A stretch of DNA of 52,700 nt from an uncultured Oscillibacter sp. (lineage in GTDB: Bacteria > Bacillota > Clostridia > Oscillospirales > Oscillospiraceae). Below, piece after piece: positions 32,698 through 41,418 of the stretch. Both the position numbers and the translations under genes were made by a program. Numbering within the stretch: position 1 is the first letter of the stretch; each line of letters starts with the position of its first letter. The stretch is from NCBI GenBank assembly GCA_910577405.1, contig CAJTMG010000006.1, forward strand, positions 66,483 to 119,182, written 5' to 3'. The notes beneath the pieces were generated by a model. It ran no database searches. It was not told the origin of the DNA and saw only the letters and a list, made by a program, of their open reading frames with translations.

Positions 32698-34431
32698 ATG
32701 AGAACCTTCAGAAGACGGCTTCTTCCCCTGCTGGCAGTGCTGGTGATGGTCTGCGCGACACTGACCGTCCCTGCCTTCGCCGCGGACGACCCTACGGAGG
32801 AAACCGGCACGAAAATGATCGAGTGCCCTGACTGCGGCACATTGGGCGTGGTTTTGTCCGACGGCGGGGAAGCTGTGGAATGCGAGTCCTGCGCCGGGTC
32901 GGGCTACGTGGAATCCCCTACCCCTTACTTTAATTCCGCCTTGGCCCTCCTGCCCCCGGTAATCGCCATCGCACTGGCCTTGATTACCAAGGAGGTCTAC
33001 AGCTCGCTGTTTATCGGTATTCTCGTCGGCGGTCTCCTGTACTCCAATTTCGCCTTTGAGAGTACCATCCTCCATGTGTTCAATGACGGTATTGTGGCTT
33101 CCGTTACCGACAGCTACAATATGGGCATTCTGATTTTCCTGATTATCCTCGGCTCCATGGTCTGCCTGATGAACAAGGCCGGTGGCTCCGCCGCTTTCGG
33201 ACGCTGGGCCAAGGACCATATCAAATCCCGTGTGGGCGCGCAGCTCTGCTCTGTTCTTTTGGGCGTGCTCATCTTCATCGACGACTACTTCAACTGCCTG
33301 ACCGTGGGCAGCGTCATGCGTCCGATCACCGACAAGCAGAACATCTCCCGGGCTAAGCTGGCCTACATCATCGACGCCACTGCCGCCCCCGTCTGCATCA
33401 TCGCCCCAATCAGCTCCTGGGCCGCGGCTGTGGCTGGCTTCGCTGAGGACGGGCAGGGCTTCAATCTCTTCCTGCGGGCCATTCCTTACAACTATTATGC
33501 CCTGCTGACCATTGTCATGATGGTGGGCATGATCCTGATGAAGACGGAATACGGTCCTATGGCGCGGTTTGAGAAGAATGCCATTGAACAGGGCGACCTC
33601 TTCTCCGGCTCCAATCCCTACGCCAACGCCACCGACGATTCCCCTGAGGACAAAGGCTCCGTCCTGGACCTGCTGCTGCCTGTGATTGTCCTGATTATCT
33701 GCTGCGTCATCGGCATGATTTACTCCGGCGACTTCTTTGACGGCGAGGGCTTTATCTCCGCTTTCTCCAATTCCGACGCTTCCGTTGGCTTGATGCTGGG
33801 CTCCGCTTTTGCCCTGGTCTTTACCCTGGTTTATTACCTCATTCGCCGTTCTATGCCCTTCAAGGAAATGATGAGCTGCATTCCCGAGGGCTTCAAGGCC
33901 ATGGTCCCCGCCATCATGATCCTGACCTTTGCCTGGAGCCTGAAGGCTATGACCGATTCCCTGGGCGCGAAATTCTTCGTCCGGGACTTCGTCCGCTCCT
34001 CCGCTACCGGCGTCCAGATGCTCCTGCCGGTGATCGTCTTTGTCATCGGCTGCCTGCTGGCCTTCGCGACCGGCACTTCCTGGGGCACCTTCGGTATCCT
34101 CATTCCTATCGTGCAGAGCGTCTTCTCTATGGACAACCCTATGGCCATCGTCTGCATCTCCGCTTGTATGGCCGGGGCCGTCTGCGGCGACCACTGCTCC
34201 CCCATCTCTGATACCACCATCATGGCCTCCGCAGGCGCGCAGTGCGATCACGTCAATCATGTCTCCACGCAGCTTCCCTACGCCATCACCTGCGCGGTGG
34301 TCTCCGGCCTTACCTACCTCATTGTCGGATGCCTCGTCTATGCCGGACTGCCTGGACTCCTGGGCCTGCCTGTCGGTATCGTGCTGATGCTGGGTACTCT
34401 GGCAATGCTCAGAAAGCGCAGCGCCGTATAA
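32698..34431 (+). CDS. NhaC-family antiporter-like carrier, probably lysine-related
   Basis: 577 residues. The carrier core (from about residue 80) has ten or more helices and typical NhaC-superfamily motifs: SLFIGILVGGLL, IDDYFNCLTVGSVMRPI, APVCIIAPISSWAA, FATGTSWGTFGILIPI and GDHCSPISDTTIMASAG. Carriers of this family under an L box are thought to import lysine, so lysine is the probable substrate here rather than Na+/H+ exchange. The N-terminus is unusual: a cleavable-looking signal peptide (LLPLLAVLVMVCATLTVPAF) is followed by a small four-cysteine segment, CPDCG and CESCAGSG, before the first carrier helix. The ATG at 32698 has a better-spaced GGGAG than the GTG nine bases upstream. Confidence 0.88.
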   Translation: MRTFRRRLLPLLAVLVMVCATLTVPAFAADDPTEETGTKMIECPDCGTLGVVLSDGGEAVECESCAGSGYVESPTPYFNSALALLPPVIAIALALITKEVYSSLFIGILVGGLLYSNFAFESTILHVFNDGIVASVTDSYNMGILIFLIILGSMVCLMNKAGGSAAFGRWAKDHIKSRVGAQLCSVLLGVLIFIDDYFNCLTVGSVMRPITDKQNISRAKLAYIIDATAAPVCIIAPISSWAAAVAGFAEDGQGFNLFLRAIPYNYYALLTIVMMVGMILMKTEYGPMARFEKNAIEQGDLFSGSNPYANATDDSPEDKGSVLDLLLPVIVLIICCVIGMIYSGDFFDGEGFISAFSNSDASVGLMLGSAFALVFTLVYYLIRRSMPFKEMMSCIPEGFKAMVPAIMILTFAWSLKAMTDSLGAKFFVRDFVRSSATGVQMLLPVIVFVIGCLLAFATGTSWGTFGILIPIVQSVFSMDNPMAIVCISACMAGAVCGDHCSPISDTTIMASAGAQCDHVNHVSTQLPYAITCAVVSGLTYLIVGCLVYAGLPGLLGLPVGIVLMLGTLAMLRKRSAV

Positions 34432-34445
34432 CTGCATCTTCCTTC

Positions 34446-34482
34446 AAGCCGTGCCTGATGTTTCGTCGGGTACGGCTTTTTT
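34446..34482 (+). terminator. Terminator of the NhaC carrier gene
   Basis: AAGCCGTGCC and GGGTACGGCTT pair, followed by TTTTTC. Confidence 0.85.
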
Positions 34483-34486
34483 CTGC

Positions 34487-34518
34487 TTGACTTTTTGGGA
34501 GGAATGTATTATTATATT
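34487..34518 (+). promoter_or_regulatory. Possible traX-like gene promoter
   Basis: TTGACT is followed by the T/A-rich TATTATATTATTG stretch. Spacing to the best -10 box is not ideal (14 or 20 bases), so this is tentative. Confidence 0.4.
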
Positions 34519-34563
34519 ATTGTACCAGTTAAATAATACAAATAGCGGAAAGGAAAGTGTGTC

Positions 34564-35415
34564 ATGTCAACAGAAAAACAATTCAGAGGACCCTGGGGAT
34601 TGAGCGGCGCGGCGCTGAAATGGACGGCGCTTTTGCTGATGGTTCTGGATCACATTCATTACATCTTCGGATTCACGGGGCGGATTCCGGAATGGTTCAG
34701 TATGTTGGGGAGACTGTCCGCGCCGCTGTTTCTGTTCTGTCTCGCGGAAGGGTTTGCACATACCCACAACCGAAAGAAGTATTTTGCGAAAGTGTACGCC
34801 ATTCACCTGCTGATGTCCGGGCTGCTGTTTCTGACCATATGCAGTGTGATTCCCGTGCGGCCCGACGGCTTTTACCCCATGAACGGCATGATGACTTCGT
34901 TCTCTATTCTGATGGTGGTCTTTCAGGGGATCGACTGGCTGCGGGAAAAGCGCTGGGGGCCGGGTCTGGCGGCGGTGATTCTGCCTTTGGGATGGCCTCT
35001 TCTGGCGGGGACGCTGATGGGGATGGTTCCCGCCTTGCAGTTCCCTTTGTCCGTCCTGGGGTATACGTTCCTGCCTATGTGGAACAGCAATCCGGACGCC
35101 GGTATTGGCACGATTCTTATGGGGATTCTGCTGTACAGCTTCCGAAAAAACCGAAGGGTTCAGGCCGGTGTGTTCGCAGGCTTCACGTTGCTTTTTGATT
35201 TCCTTTATCCTCTGCTGGTGTTCTCCCAGTCCACAGAGTTTCATTGGACAATGATGTTTACCATGGCCTATGAGTGGTACGGGGTCTTTGCGGTGCTGCT
35301 GATGCTGCGCTATAACGGCAAAAAGGGCGGCGGTCCCAGAGGCTTTTTCTACCTGTTTTACCCCGCTCATGTCTATTGCCTTTACGCCGCTTCCTGGCTG
35401 CTGCTTTCCGTCTGA
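34564..35415 (+). CDS. TraX-family membrane protein
   Basis: 283 residues with about eight membrane helices. The opening LSGAALKWTALLLMVLDHIHY and the following GRLSAPLFLFCLAEGFAHT(H)NRKKY are the TraX-family pattern. TraX of the F plasmid N-acetylates pilin, but chromosomal homologues in Firmicutes are acyltransferase-like proteins of unknown target, perhaps acting on surface polymers. No conjugation genes are close. AAAGGAAAG precedes the start. In the 240 bases that follow (35416-35656) I see no supported gene. Confidence 0.87.
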   Translation: MSTEKQFRGPWGLSGAALKWTALLLMVLDHIHYIFGFTGRIPEWFSMLGRLSAPLFLFCLAEGFAHTHNRKKYFAKVYAIHLLMSGLLFLTICSVIPVRPDGFYPMNGMMTSFSILMVVFQGIDWLREKRWGPGLAAVILPLGWPLLAGTLMGMVPALQFPLSVLGYTFLPMWNSNPDAGIGTILMGILLYSFRKNRRVQAGVFAGFTLLFDFLYPLLVFSQSTEFHWTMMFTMAYEWYGVFAVLLMLRYNGKKGGGPRGFFYLFYPAHVYCLYAASWLLLSV

Positions 35416-35656
35416 ACCCGTGAAAAGCCGCTGGCTTGCATCCCTGGAATGGTATCCGTCCTCCCTCATGCAGAAGTTCTTCTGTATGGGGGATTTTCTC
35501 TTGTCAGGGCGTAAAAAAGAAAAGCGCCGGGGTTTTTACGGAAATTTTTGCAGAGTGACAGCTTTTGTCCGCCGGCGATGATAAAATGTCGAAAAAAGGA
35601 GGGGACAAAGACTGTGAAATCTGGTAAAATTGCAGTAAAAATCCGGCGCGAGGCCC

Positions 35657-35890
35657 TCAATCCTCAAAGAGCAGGAATTTATGAGCCGGTACGTCCAGCA
35701 CGGAGGATATATCGAACAGGGTGTCCAAAGAAACGGCCTTTGGAATATTGGGGGCCTCCACATGACCGATGAAGGCGGGGGTGCGGTTGATTTTCTCTGC
35801 AAGCTGTTCCTGCGTCAGACCCCGGAGCTTGCGGTAATACGCAATTTTCAGGCCAAGCTGACGGTATTCGGCTTCGTAGACTGGGTTCAT
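35657..35890 (-). CDS. Small XRE-family HTH regulator
   Basis: 77 residues, essentially one Cro/C1-type helix-turn-helix: LGLKIAYYRKLRGLTQEQLAEKIN, then FIGHVEAPNIPKAVSLDTLFDIS. It has no ligand or protease domain. The ATG at 35890 follows AGGTGATCGC; a longer reading into the divergent promoter region is unlikely. It diverges from the WYL-regulator gene that opens the GTPase operon, so it may control that operon or simply border it. Confidence 0.85.
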   Translation of the reverse strand: MNPVYEAEYRQLGLKIAYYRKLRGLTQEQLAEKINRTPAFIGHVEAPNIPKAVSLDTLFDISSVLDVPAHKFLLFED

Positions 35891-35933
35891 GCGATCACCT
35901 CTTACGGTACATATTACCCGACTGCGACAATCA

Positions 35934-35962
35934 TTGACATGGTTTTTACAATATGATATTCT
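35934..35962 (+). promoter_or_regulatory. Promoter of the WYL-GTPase-ATPase operon
   Basis: TTGACA, 17 bases, TATTCT, about 40 bases before the WYL gene. The only good promoter I see before 49908 on this strand. Confidence 0.7.
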
Positions 35963-36009
35963 ATCTGTCAAATAGGAATCTATAGCAGGAAAAACAAGGA
36001 GGCATCTGT

Positions 36010-36945
36010 TTGAAACGAAATTCTGAAGCAAAATCAGCCCGGATTCTGTCCATGTACGCCCGGCTGATTTCAGGGAAGGTCCTGAACCGGCGGGAGCTGG
36101 CGGAAGAGTACGGCGTGACGGCCCGGAGCGTGCAGCGGGATGTGGAGGACCTGCGGTGCTTTCTCGCGGAGCAGTCGCCTTTACAGGATGTGGTCTATGA
36201 CAGAACCGCCCAGGGCTACCGGCTGACGGGGAGGGTTCCGGACGGGCTGAGCAACAGCGAGATTCTGGCGGTGTGCAAGATCCTTCTGGAGAGCCGTTCT
36301 ATGCGGGCGGACGAAATGCTGCCGCTTCTGGATAAGCTGATTACCTGCGCCGTGCCGGAGGAAAGCCGCCGGAGCGTCAAGGCCCTGATCTCCAACGAAC
36401 AAATCCACTACATCCCGCCCCAGCATAACCGGCAGATTCTGGACGGGCTCTGGGAACTGGGACAGGCCGTGCGGAACCGGAACGTGCTGGAAATCGCCTA
36501 CACACGCATGAAGGAGCCAAAACTGGTCCGGAGACGCGTTCAGCCGGTGGGCCTTATGTTCTCTGAATACTACTTTTATCTGACCGCTTTTCTGGAGAAC
36601 CGGACCAATTTCGAAAACCCCAACGATCTCTTTCCCACCATTTACCGTATCGACCGCATTCAGGAGTTCAAGGTCCTGGACGAGCATTTTCAGGCGCCTT
36701 ACCGGGACCGCTTCGAGGAAGGGGAATTCCGGAAACGGGTGCAGTTCATGTACGGCGGGCGGCTGGAGACCATACGCTTCCGCTACGCCGGCCTGTCCCT
36801 GGAGGCGGTGCTGGACCGGCTGCCTACCGCTAAGGTCCTGGGCCGGGATGGGGACGGCTGGCTGATTTCCGCGGAGGTCTTCGGAAAGGGAATCAATATG
36901 TGGCTGCGGAGTCAGGGAGATTTGGTGCAGATTTTGGAAGATTAA
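36010..36945 (+). CDS. HTH-WYL transcriptional regulator
   Basis: 311 residues. N-terminal winged HTH (ARILSMYARLISGKVLNRRE, then YGVTARSVQRDVEDLRCFL) followed by a WYL domain (about 150-235: VLEIAYTRMKEPKLVRRRVQ and SEYYFYLTAFLEN, where the WYL core reads FYL) and a WCX-like C-terminal extension. WYL proteins often repress phage-defence operons and sense a nucleic acid or nucleotide ligand. The start codon is TTG with AAGGAGGCATC before it. As first gene of the operon it probably regulates it. Confidence 0.92.
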   Translation: MKRNSEAKSARILSMYARLISGKVLNRRELAEEYGVTARSVQRDVEDLRCFLAEQSPLQDVVYDRTAQGYRLTGRVPDGLSNSEILAVCKILLESRSMRADEMLPLLDKLITCAVPEESRRSVKALISNEQIHYIPPQHNRQILDGLWELGQAVRNRNVLEIAYTRMKEPKLVRRRVQPVGLMFSEYYFYLTAFLENRTNFENPNDLFPTIYRIDRIQEFKVLDEHFQAPYRDRFEEGEFRKRVQFMYGGRLETIRFRYAGLSLEAVLDRLPTAKVLGRDGDGWLISAEVFGKGINMWLRSQGDLVQILED

Positions 36946-36963
36946 GAAAAGGAGTCGTGCAAG

Positions 36964-38583
36964 ATGAATAAAATCACTGCTGTTTTAATGACCCTGCGGG
37001 AAATCAACGGGCGTTACGGGATTCCTGTGGAAACGCTGGACCGCCTTGAAGAGGAATTCCGGGAAATGAAGGTCTGCACGCCGCTGATCGGGAAATTCAG
37101 CAGCGGAAAGAGCGCCCTGCTCAACGCGCTCCTTGGCTACAGCGAGCCGGTCCTGGGGGAGGACATCGCGCCGGAGACCGCGGTGCCGGTGGAATTGGAG
37201 TATGCGGAGAATGAGGACGAATGCCCAGTGACCATCTTCTGGAACAGCGGAGAGGCGGAACGGTGTACTCTGGACGCTTACCGGGAGCTGACGCTGGACG
37301 CCAACAAGGTCCGCTGTGTACGGATTGCCCTCCGGAACCGGGCCCTGGAGCAGATTCCGGATATTCAGCTTGTGGATATGCCGGGCTTTGAGTCGGCAAA
37401 TGATATGCACAACCGGGCGATTGACGGCTATGTGGGCAGGAGCATGGCTTATCTGCTGGTGTTCCCGGCGGACGATATGATTCTGAGAAAAACCATGGCC
37501 GATGTTCTGCGGGAGCTTTGCAGATACCAGATGCCCGTGGAGGTGGTCATTACGAAATGCGACAAGGTGGAAAATGAGGACGTTTACACCCAGAACCTCG
37601 CCTATCTGGAGGAATCCCTGAAAAAATACGTGGGGACCCGGAAAATCGACTGGTATCGTACCAGCCGGAATGAGGGGCAGCTGGACAGCTTCCGTCTGAT
37701 GCTGGCGGCTTTGCAGGAACGGTCCAAAGAGCTTTTGGCGGCACGGCAGAAGGAGCTTCTTGGTCCCGAGGCCAGCAATACCATCCGCTATCTCCAGGCG
37801 CGGCTGAACGGCTCCGCCCTCTCGGAATCGGAGCTGGTCGGGAAAGAGGACCGCCTGCGGAAGGATATGGACGCTCAGGCGCGGGCTTTGCGGGAGCGGT
37901 CGGAGGGCTTCCGGAACAGAATCCCCGACTGCGTTGCGGCCATCTGCGGAGAGGTCCAGAAGGCCCTGAATAATACTGAACGGACCTTTGTTTCCTTGGT
38001 CATGAACCGCCATCAGATCAACGCCACGCTGAACGGTGTGGTGCGGCAGGCCATTGCGTCGGGGGTACAGGACCACTATCTGCCTTTGGTGGATCGCTAT
38101 TTGCAGGACGTTTTCGCCGGGGAACTGGATACCAAAGTGAACGCCAACGTGGTTATGGGGGATTTTGACGTAAAAAAGAATTCGGTTGTGGACCCCATCG
38201 TAACCGGGGTGGGCACGACGCTGATGACGGGGCTTCCGGCGGCGGGGCTGATTCTGGGCGGACTGTTCGCGCTGGCGGGGATGCTCCTGCACAAGCACCG
38301 TCAGAAGGAAGCCGAGGACCAGATTCGGGCAATGCTGAACAGCGAGGTCTTCCCGGAGGTTCTGCGTCAGGTAGAGGACAGCCTGCGGAAGGAGATCGGG
38401 AAGCACGCGGAGGCTCTGGAGCAGGAACTCGGGAAGCAGCGGGAGGCGCAGGAGACAGTGCTGAACAAGTCTTTGGCGGATTTGAGGCGGCAGATGCAGG
38501 AGGAACAGGCGGAGAAGGAGCGGTCTTTGGCGGCTGTCCGGGGCGACCTGGCTCAATTGGAGGAACTCTGGCATGGGAATTAA
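36964..38583 (+). CDS. Dynamin-like GTPase 1
   Basis: 539 residues. GTPase motifs: G1 GKFSSGKS (43-50), a G2 threonine probably in APETAVP (about 69-75), G3 DMPG (138-141) and G4 TKCD (197-200). A long helical region follows, with a hydrophobic stretch at about 405-440 (VTGVGTTLMTGLPAAGLILG) that could insert in the membrane, then a coiled-coil end rich in Glu, Gln and Arg. This layout is that of bacterial dynamin-like proteins, which bend or seal membranes. AAGGAGTCG precedes the ATG. It overlaps GTPase 2 by 11 bases, as is usual for dynamin pairs that form hetero-oligomers. Confidence 0.9.
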   Translation: MNKITAVLMTLREINGRYGIPVETLDRLEEEFREMKVCTPLIGKFSSGKSALLNALLGYSEPVLGEDIAPETAVPVELEYAENEDECPVTIFWNSGEAERCTLDAYRELTLDANKVRCVRIALRNRALEQIPDIQLVDMPGFESANDMHNRAIDGYVGRSMAYLLVFPADDMILRKTMADVLRELCRYQMPVEVVITKCDKVENEDVYTQNLAYLEESLKKYVGTRKIDWYRTSRNEGQLDSFRLMLAALQERSKELLAARQKELLGPEASNTIRYLQARLNGSALSESELVGKEDRLRKDMDAQARALRERSEGFRNRIPDCVAAICGEVQKALNNTERTFVSLVMNRHQINATLNGVVRQAIASGVQDHYLPLVDRYLQDVFAGELDTKVNANVVMGDFDVKKNSVVDPIVTGVGTTLMTGLPAAGLILGGLFALAGMLLHKHRQKEAEDQIRAMLNSEVFPEVLRQVEDSLRKEIGKHAEALEQELGKQREAQETVLNKSLADLRRQMQEEQAEKERSLAAVRGDLAQLEELWHGN

Positions 38584-40123
38584 ACAGGAAGTCAACCGGG
38601 AGCTTCGGGAGAATTACGAGCTTCTGCGGGCATTGCTGTCCCAGGAGCGGGCGCTGTCCCTGAAAGCAGACTTGGGCAATCTGGAAGACATCATCGGGAA
38701 GCAGATTCCGGAGGCTTTGAGCAAGAACGCGCCGCCGGATTACTACGAGCTGTATATGGATTTCAAATCGGAGTACGAAAAATTCCGGGACTACATCCTC
38801 TACGACCAGCTGATTGGGAAGAATGTGGTTGCTTTGGGCGGCGGCTTCTCCAGCGGCAAGTCCTCCTTCCTGAACGCGCTCAACGGTGAGGACGCGCTCC
38901 CGGAGGCCATCGAACCTACTACAGCTGTCCCGGCCTACGTGGTCTGGGGGGAGGATTACCGGGTGCAGGCCATCAATATTTTTGACGCAAAAGTTGTCTT
39001 CCAGAATGTGCTGGATATTCAGAAGATTGCCCACGGATTCGGCGAGCTGGAATGCGACGGGGAGAAGATTTCGGAGGGCACGGCATTGGGTCACGTTCTG
39101 GAAAGCGTCTTTCTGGCTACTCCCCAACAGTCTTACCGGAACATCGCCTTTCTGGACACGCCGGGGTACTCCAAGCCGGAATCAGAACAGTATTCGGCCC
39201 GGACGGATGAGCAGATCGCCCGGCGGCAGCTCAATACAGCGGGACTGATCCTCTGGTTCGTCAACGCGGAGGGCGGCGTGATTACCCAGAACGATATTGA
39301 CTTCATCAAGACCCTCCGGGAGGACATTCCGAAGCTGGTGATTCTGACCCGGGCGGACCGCCGTCAGGACCAGCTGGCGGAAATTATGGCGAAGGTCCGG
39401 GAAACGCTGACCCTGAAAGGCGTGGGCAATATCCGGGGTGTTTACGCCTATGACAAGGAGTGCCCGGAGGACTACGACCTGCCGGAAATCCGCTGTTTTC
39501 TGGAGGACTGGAACCAGCGGACGCCGGAACCCAATTTCGCCCTGAATTTCAAGAAGCTCTTTGTCCGGTGCCGGAAATTTTTCGAGGACGAGAAGAACAA
39601 GGCCGGAAGCAAGCTGGAAAAACTGAACCACGCCAGTATGATTCTCTCCGGCGGCGGCGAAGAGGAGGCGGTGGAAGTCCTTGACCGCCTGATTGACGAT
39701 TTCCGCCGTGAGATCCAGGCTTTGACCCGGACCGGCGAACGGGTGCGGGAATTGCAGGACGCCTTCTTCCAGGAAATCAAGCGTGTGGGCGACGTGGTGG
39801 GTATCCGGATGCCTGAACCCAGCGAGGTGGAGCTTCTCCGGGAGGACGCTGGGAATCCGCTGACCCTCCTGCGGGACTACAACCGGGAGCACAACGTCAA
39901 GCCTAACCGGGAACTGCTGGCCGTGCTGCAAAACGCCCTGGGAGACCTGAAGCCCGTCTTCCCACAGGCGGCTGGCGGCGGCGCTTATCAGGGGAAACTG
40001 CTGGATATCCTCCGCTCTTACCGCGTGGCCCCGGAGGAAATCCGATTCAACGACGTGTACCGCCGGACAGATGCCTATCAGAAGCTTGTCCGTACCCTGG
40101 CGGCCGCGGAGAAAGGAGAGTAA
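38573..40123 (+). CDS. Dynamin-like GTPase 2
   Basis: 516 residues. An N-terminal helical part of about 80 residues is followed by G1 GGGFSSGKSS (89-98), G2 TTAVPA, G3 FLDTPGYSK near 195 and G4 LTRAD near 259 (the usual Lys is Arg). The C-terminal half is helical (KLFVRCRKFFEDEKNKAG), without an obvious membrane segment, so it may be recruited to membranes by GTPase 1. Paired dynamins with one membrane-inserting and one not are seen in other bacterial pairs. The start overlaps gene 1 by 11 bases. Confidence 0.9.
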   Translation: MGIKQEVNRELRENYELLRALLSQERALSLKADLGNLEDIIGKQIPEALSKNAPPDYYELYMDFKSEYEKFRDYILYDQLIGKNVVALGGGFSSGKSSFLNALNGEDALPEAIEPTTAVPAYVVWGEDYRVQAINIFDAKVVFQNVLDIQKIAHGFGELECDGEKISEGTALGHVLESVFLATPQQSYRNIAFLDTPGYSKPESEQYSARTDEQIARRQLNTAGLILWFVNAEGGVITQNDIDFIKTLREDIPKLVILTRADRRQDQLAEIMAKVRETLTLKGVGNIRGVYAYDKECPEDYDLPEIRCFLEDWNQRTPEPNFALNFKKLFVRCRKFFEDEKNKAGSKLEKLNHASMILSGGGEEEAVEVLDRLIDDFRREIQALTRTGERVRELQDAFFQEIKRVGDVVGIRMPEPSEVELLREDAGNPLTLLRDYNREHNVKPNRELLAVLQNALGDLKPVFPQAAGGGAYQGKLLDILRSYRVAPEEIRFNDVYRRTDAYQKLVRTLAAAEKGE

Positions 40124-40124
40124 C

Positions 40125-41405
40125 ATGGAACAGACGCAGAAACTCCGGGAGTACCTGGTCCGGACCAAAGGCGCCCGCTATCCCTTCGAGGGCCACAAGC
40201 TGGCGGAACTGGAAGATTACTCGAAAAATCTCTACGTCAAACATCTGGCTATGATCCTCTGCTGCGGCGGCGATGTGTCCCAGGAACAGACCCTTTTCCT
40301 CCAGCGGCTCATTACCGGCTGTGAATGCGAGTACGACCTGGAAACCTATATGCGGCAGGGTCAGGAGGCCACCCCCGAAAGCCTGGAAGAACTGCTGGAC
40401 ACCATCACCTCCGACAAAATGCGGGACAGCTTCCTTCTCGACGCCCTGCTTCTGGTTCATCTTGGGCCGCAGAGCGAAATCCGGGAGGAATTCCTGGCCG
40501 CCCTCTGTGAAGCCTGCGAACTCCGCGTCGCCGAACTGGAACAGCTTGCCGAACTCTGCGGGAAAATCCTCCGGCTGGAACTCTGCGGCTGTATCGAAAC
40601 CGAATTCTGGCCCCATCGCTGGATTATGGAGGAACGCTGGAAGCCTTACTTTCCCGATACCGTCACGCCGGAATGGAAGAATACGGACGATTTCCTGATT
40701 GCTGCCGCTGGAAAACTGACGCCGCTGGATGTTACGACTGCGGTTCCGGTAGAAAAATCTAACTATTATGTCTCTGATGTAAGCTACAGTAATACCGAAA
40801 CTGTACATTTCAAGCAAAACAAGACTGTCTTTTTCTATAATCTGGAAATTTACATGAATGTTCATATACGCTTTGAGGATGTGGAAAAGGCCATATTTGT
40901 AAACTGCACTTTTATTGGAAACAATGCACAAAACGCAGAAGATTCTTCCGGTCTTTGGTTCTACAACTGCAACAAGGTGGAATTCAACCAGTGTTCCTTC
41001 CACAATTTTAGCGGACGGGTAATCCATCTTATAGACCTTATGGACCGTCAGCAGATTTCTGTCAAGGACTGTGAATTCGTTGACTGCTTTATGAAGTATC
41101 ATTGTAATGAATCTGATTGGCGCGAGCTTGGCGGCGTAATCTATACAAGTAATGTGAATACTTTAATTAACTTAGTGTCTACTCGTTTCATCAACTGTGG
41201 CGGCTCTAATAAGGCTCCTTATTATAGATCTTCAATAATTTCCAATTGCACCGCTACTATTTATGGTTGCCACTTTGAAAATTGCTGGCATTTCTACTCT
41301 AGTCATGAGAAAGACAACGAAAATAGGTACCGCTGTCTCTTCCACCATCTTCAGGGAGAATCTAATAACGAACTGATTGATTCCGCAGAACTGGGACCGC
41401 ACTAA
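40125..41405 (+). CDS. TerB-like protein 1 with beta-helix C-terminus
   Basis: 426 residues in two modules. Residues 20-165 are an all-helical part resembling TerB, with the pattern FLLDALLLVHLGP and AELEQLAELCGKIL that recurs in the next two proteins. From about residue 205 the protein changes to short beta repeats of the type CTFIGNN, CNKVEFNQCSFHNFSG, VKDCEFVDCF, STRFINCGG and YGCHFENCW: a right-handed parallel beta helix as in pectate-lyase-like folds. The DNA of this second module is clearly richer in A and T than the first, as if it was joined from another source. The ATG at 40125 follows AAAGGAGAG. Function unknown. Confidence 0.8.
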   Translation: MEQTQKLREYLVRTKGARYPFEGHKLAELEDYSKNLYVKHLAMILCCGGDVSQEQTLFLQRLITGCECEYDLETYMRQGQEATPESLEELLDTITSDKMRDSFLLDALLLVHLGPQSEIREEFLAALCEACELRVAELEQLAELCGKILRLELCGCIETEFWPHRWIMEERWKPYFPDTVTPEWKNTDDFLIAAAGKLTPLDVTTAVPVEKSNYYVSDVSYSNTETVHFKQNKTVFFYNLEIYMNVHIRFEDVEKAIFVNCTFIGNNAQNAEDSSGLWFYNCNKVEFNQCSFHNFSGRVIHLIDLMDRQQISVKDCEFVDCFMKYHCNESDWRELGGVIYTSNVNTLINLVSTRFINCGGSNKAPYYRSSIISNCTATIYGCHFENCWHFYSSHEKDNENRYRCLFHHLQGESNNELIDSAELGPH

Positions 41406-41418
41406 GGAGGGCCGTAGA

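Noticed and set aside
34564..35415. TraX-like gene as a sign of a conjugative element
   Set aside because: No relaxase, coupling protein or pilus genes lie nearby, and chromosomal TraX homologues are common in Firmicutes.
35614..35772. Small frame with GTG start after AAGGAGGGG
   Set aside because: The ribosome binding site is good, but the frame runs antisense into the XRE gene and has no recognisable or conserved-looking content.
35400..36000. Possible left attachment site matching the tRNA-Thr 3' end
   Set aside because: I found no stretch resembling the tRNA 3' end here.
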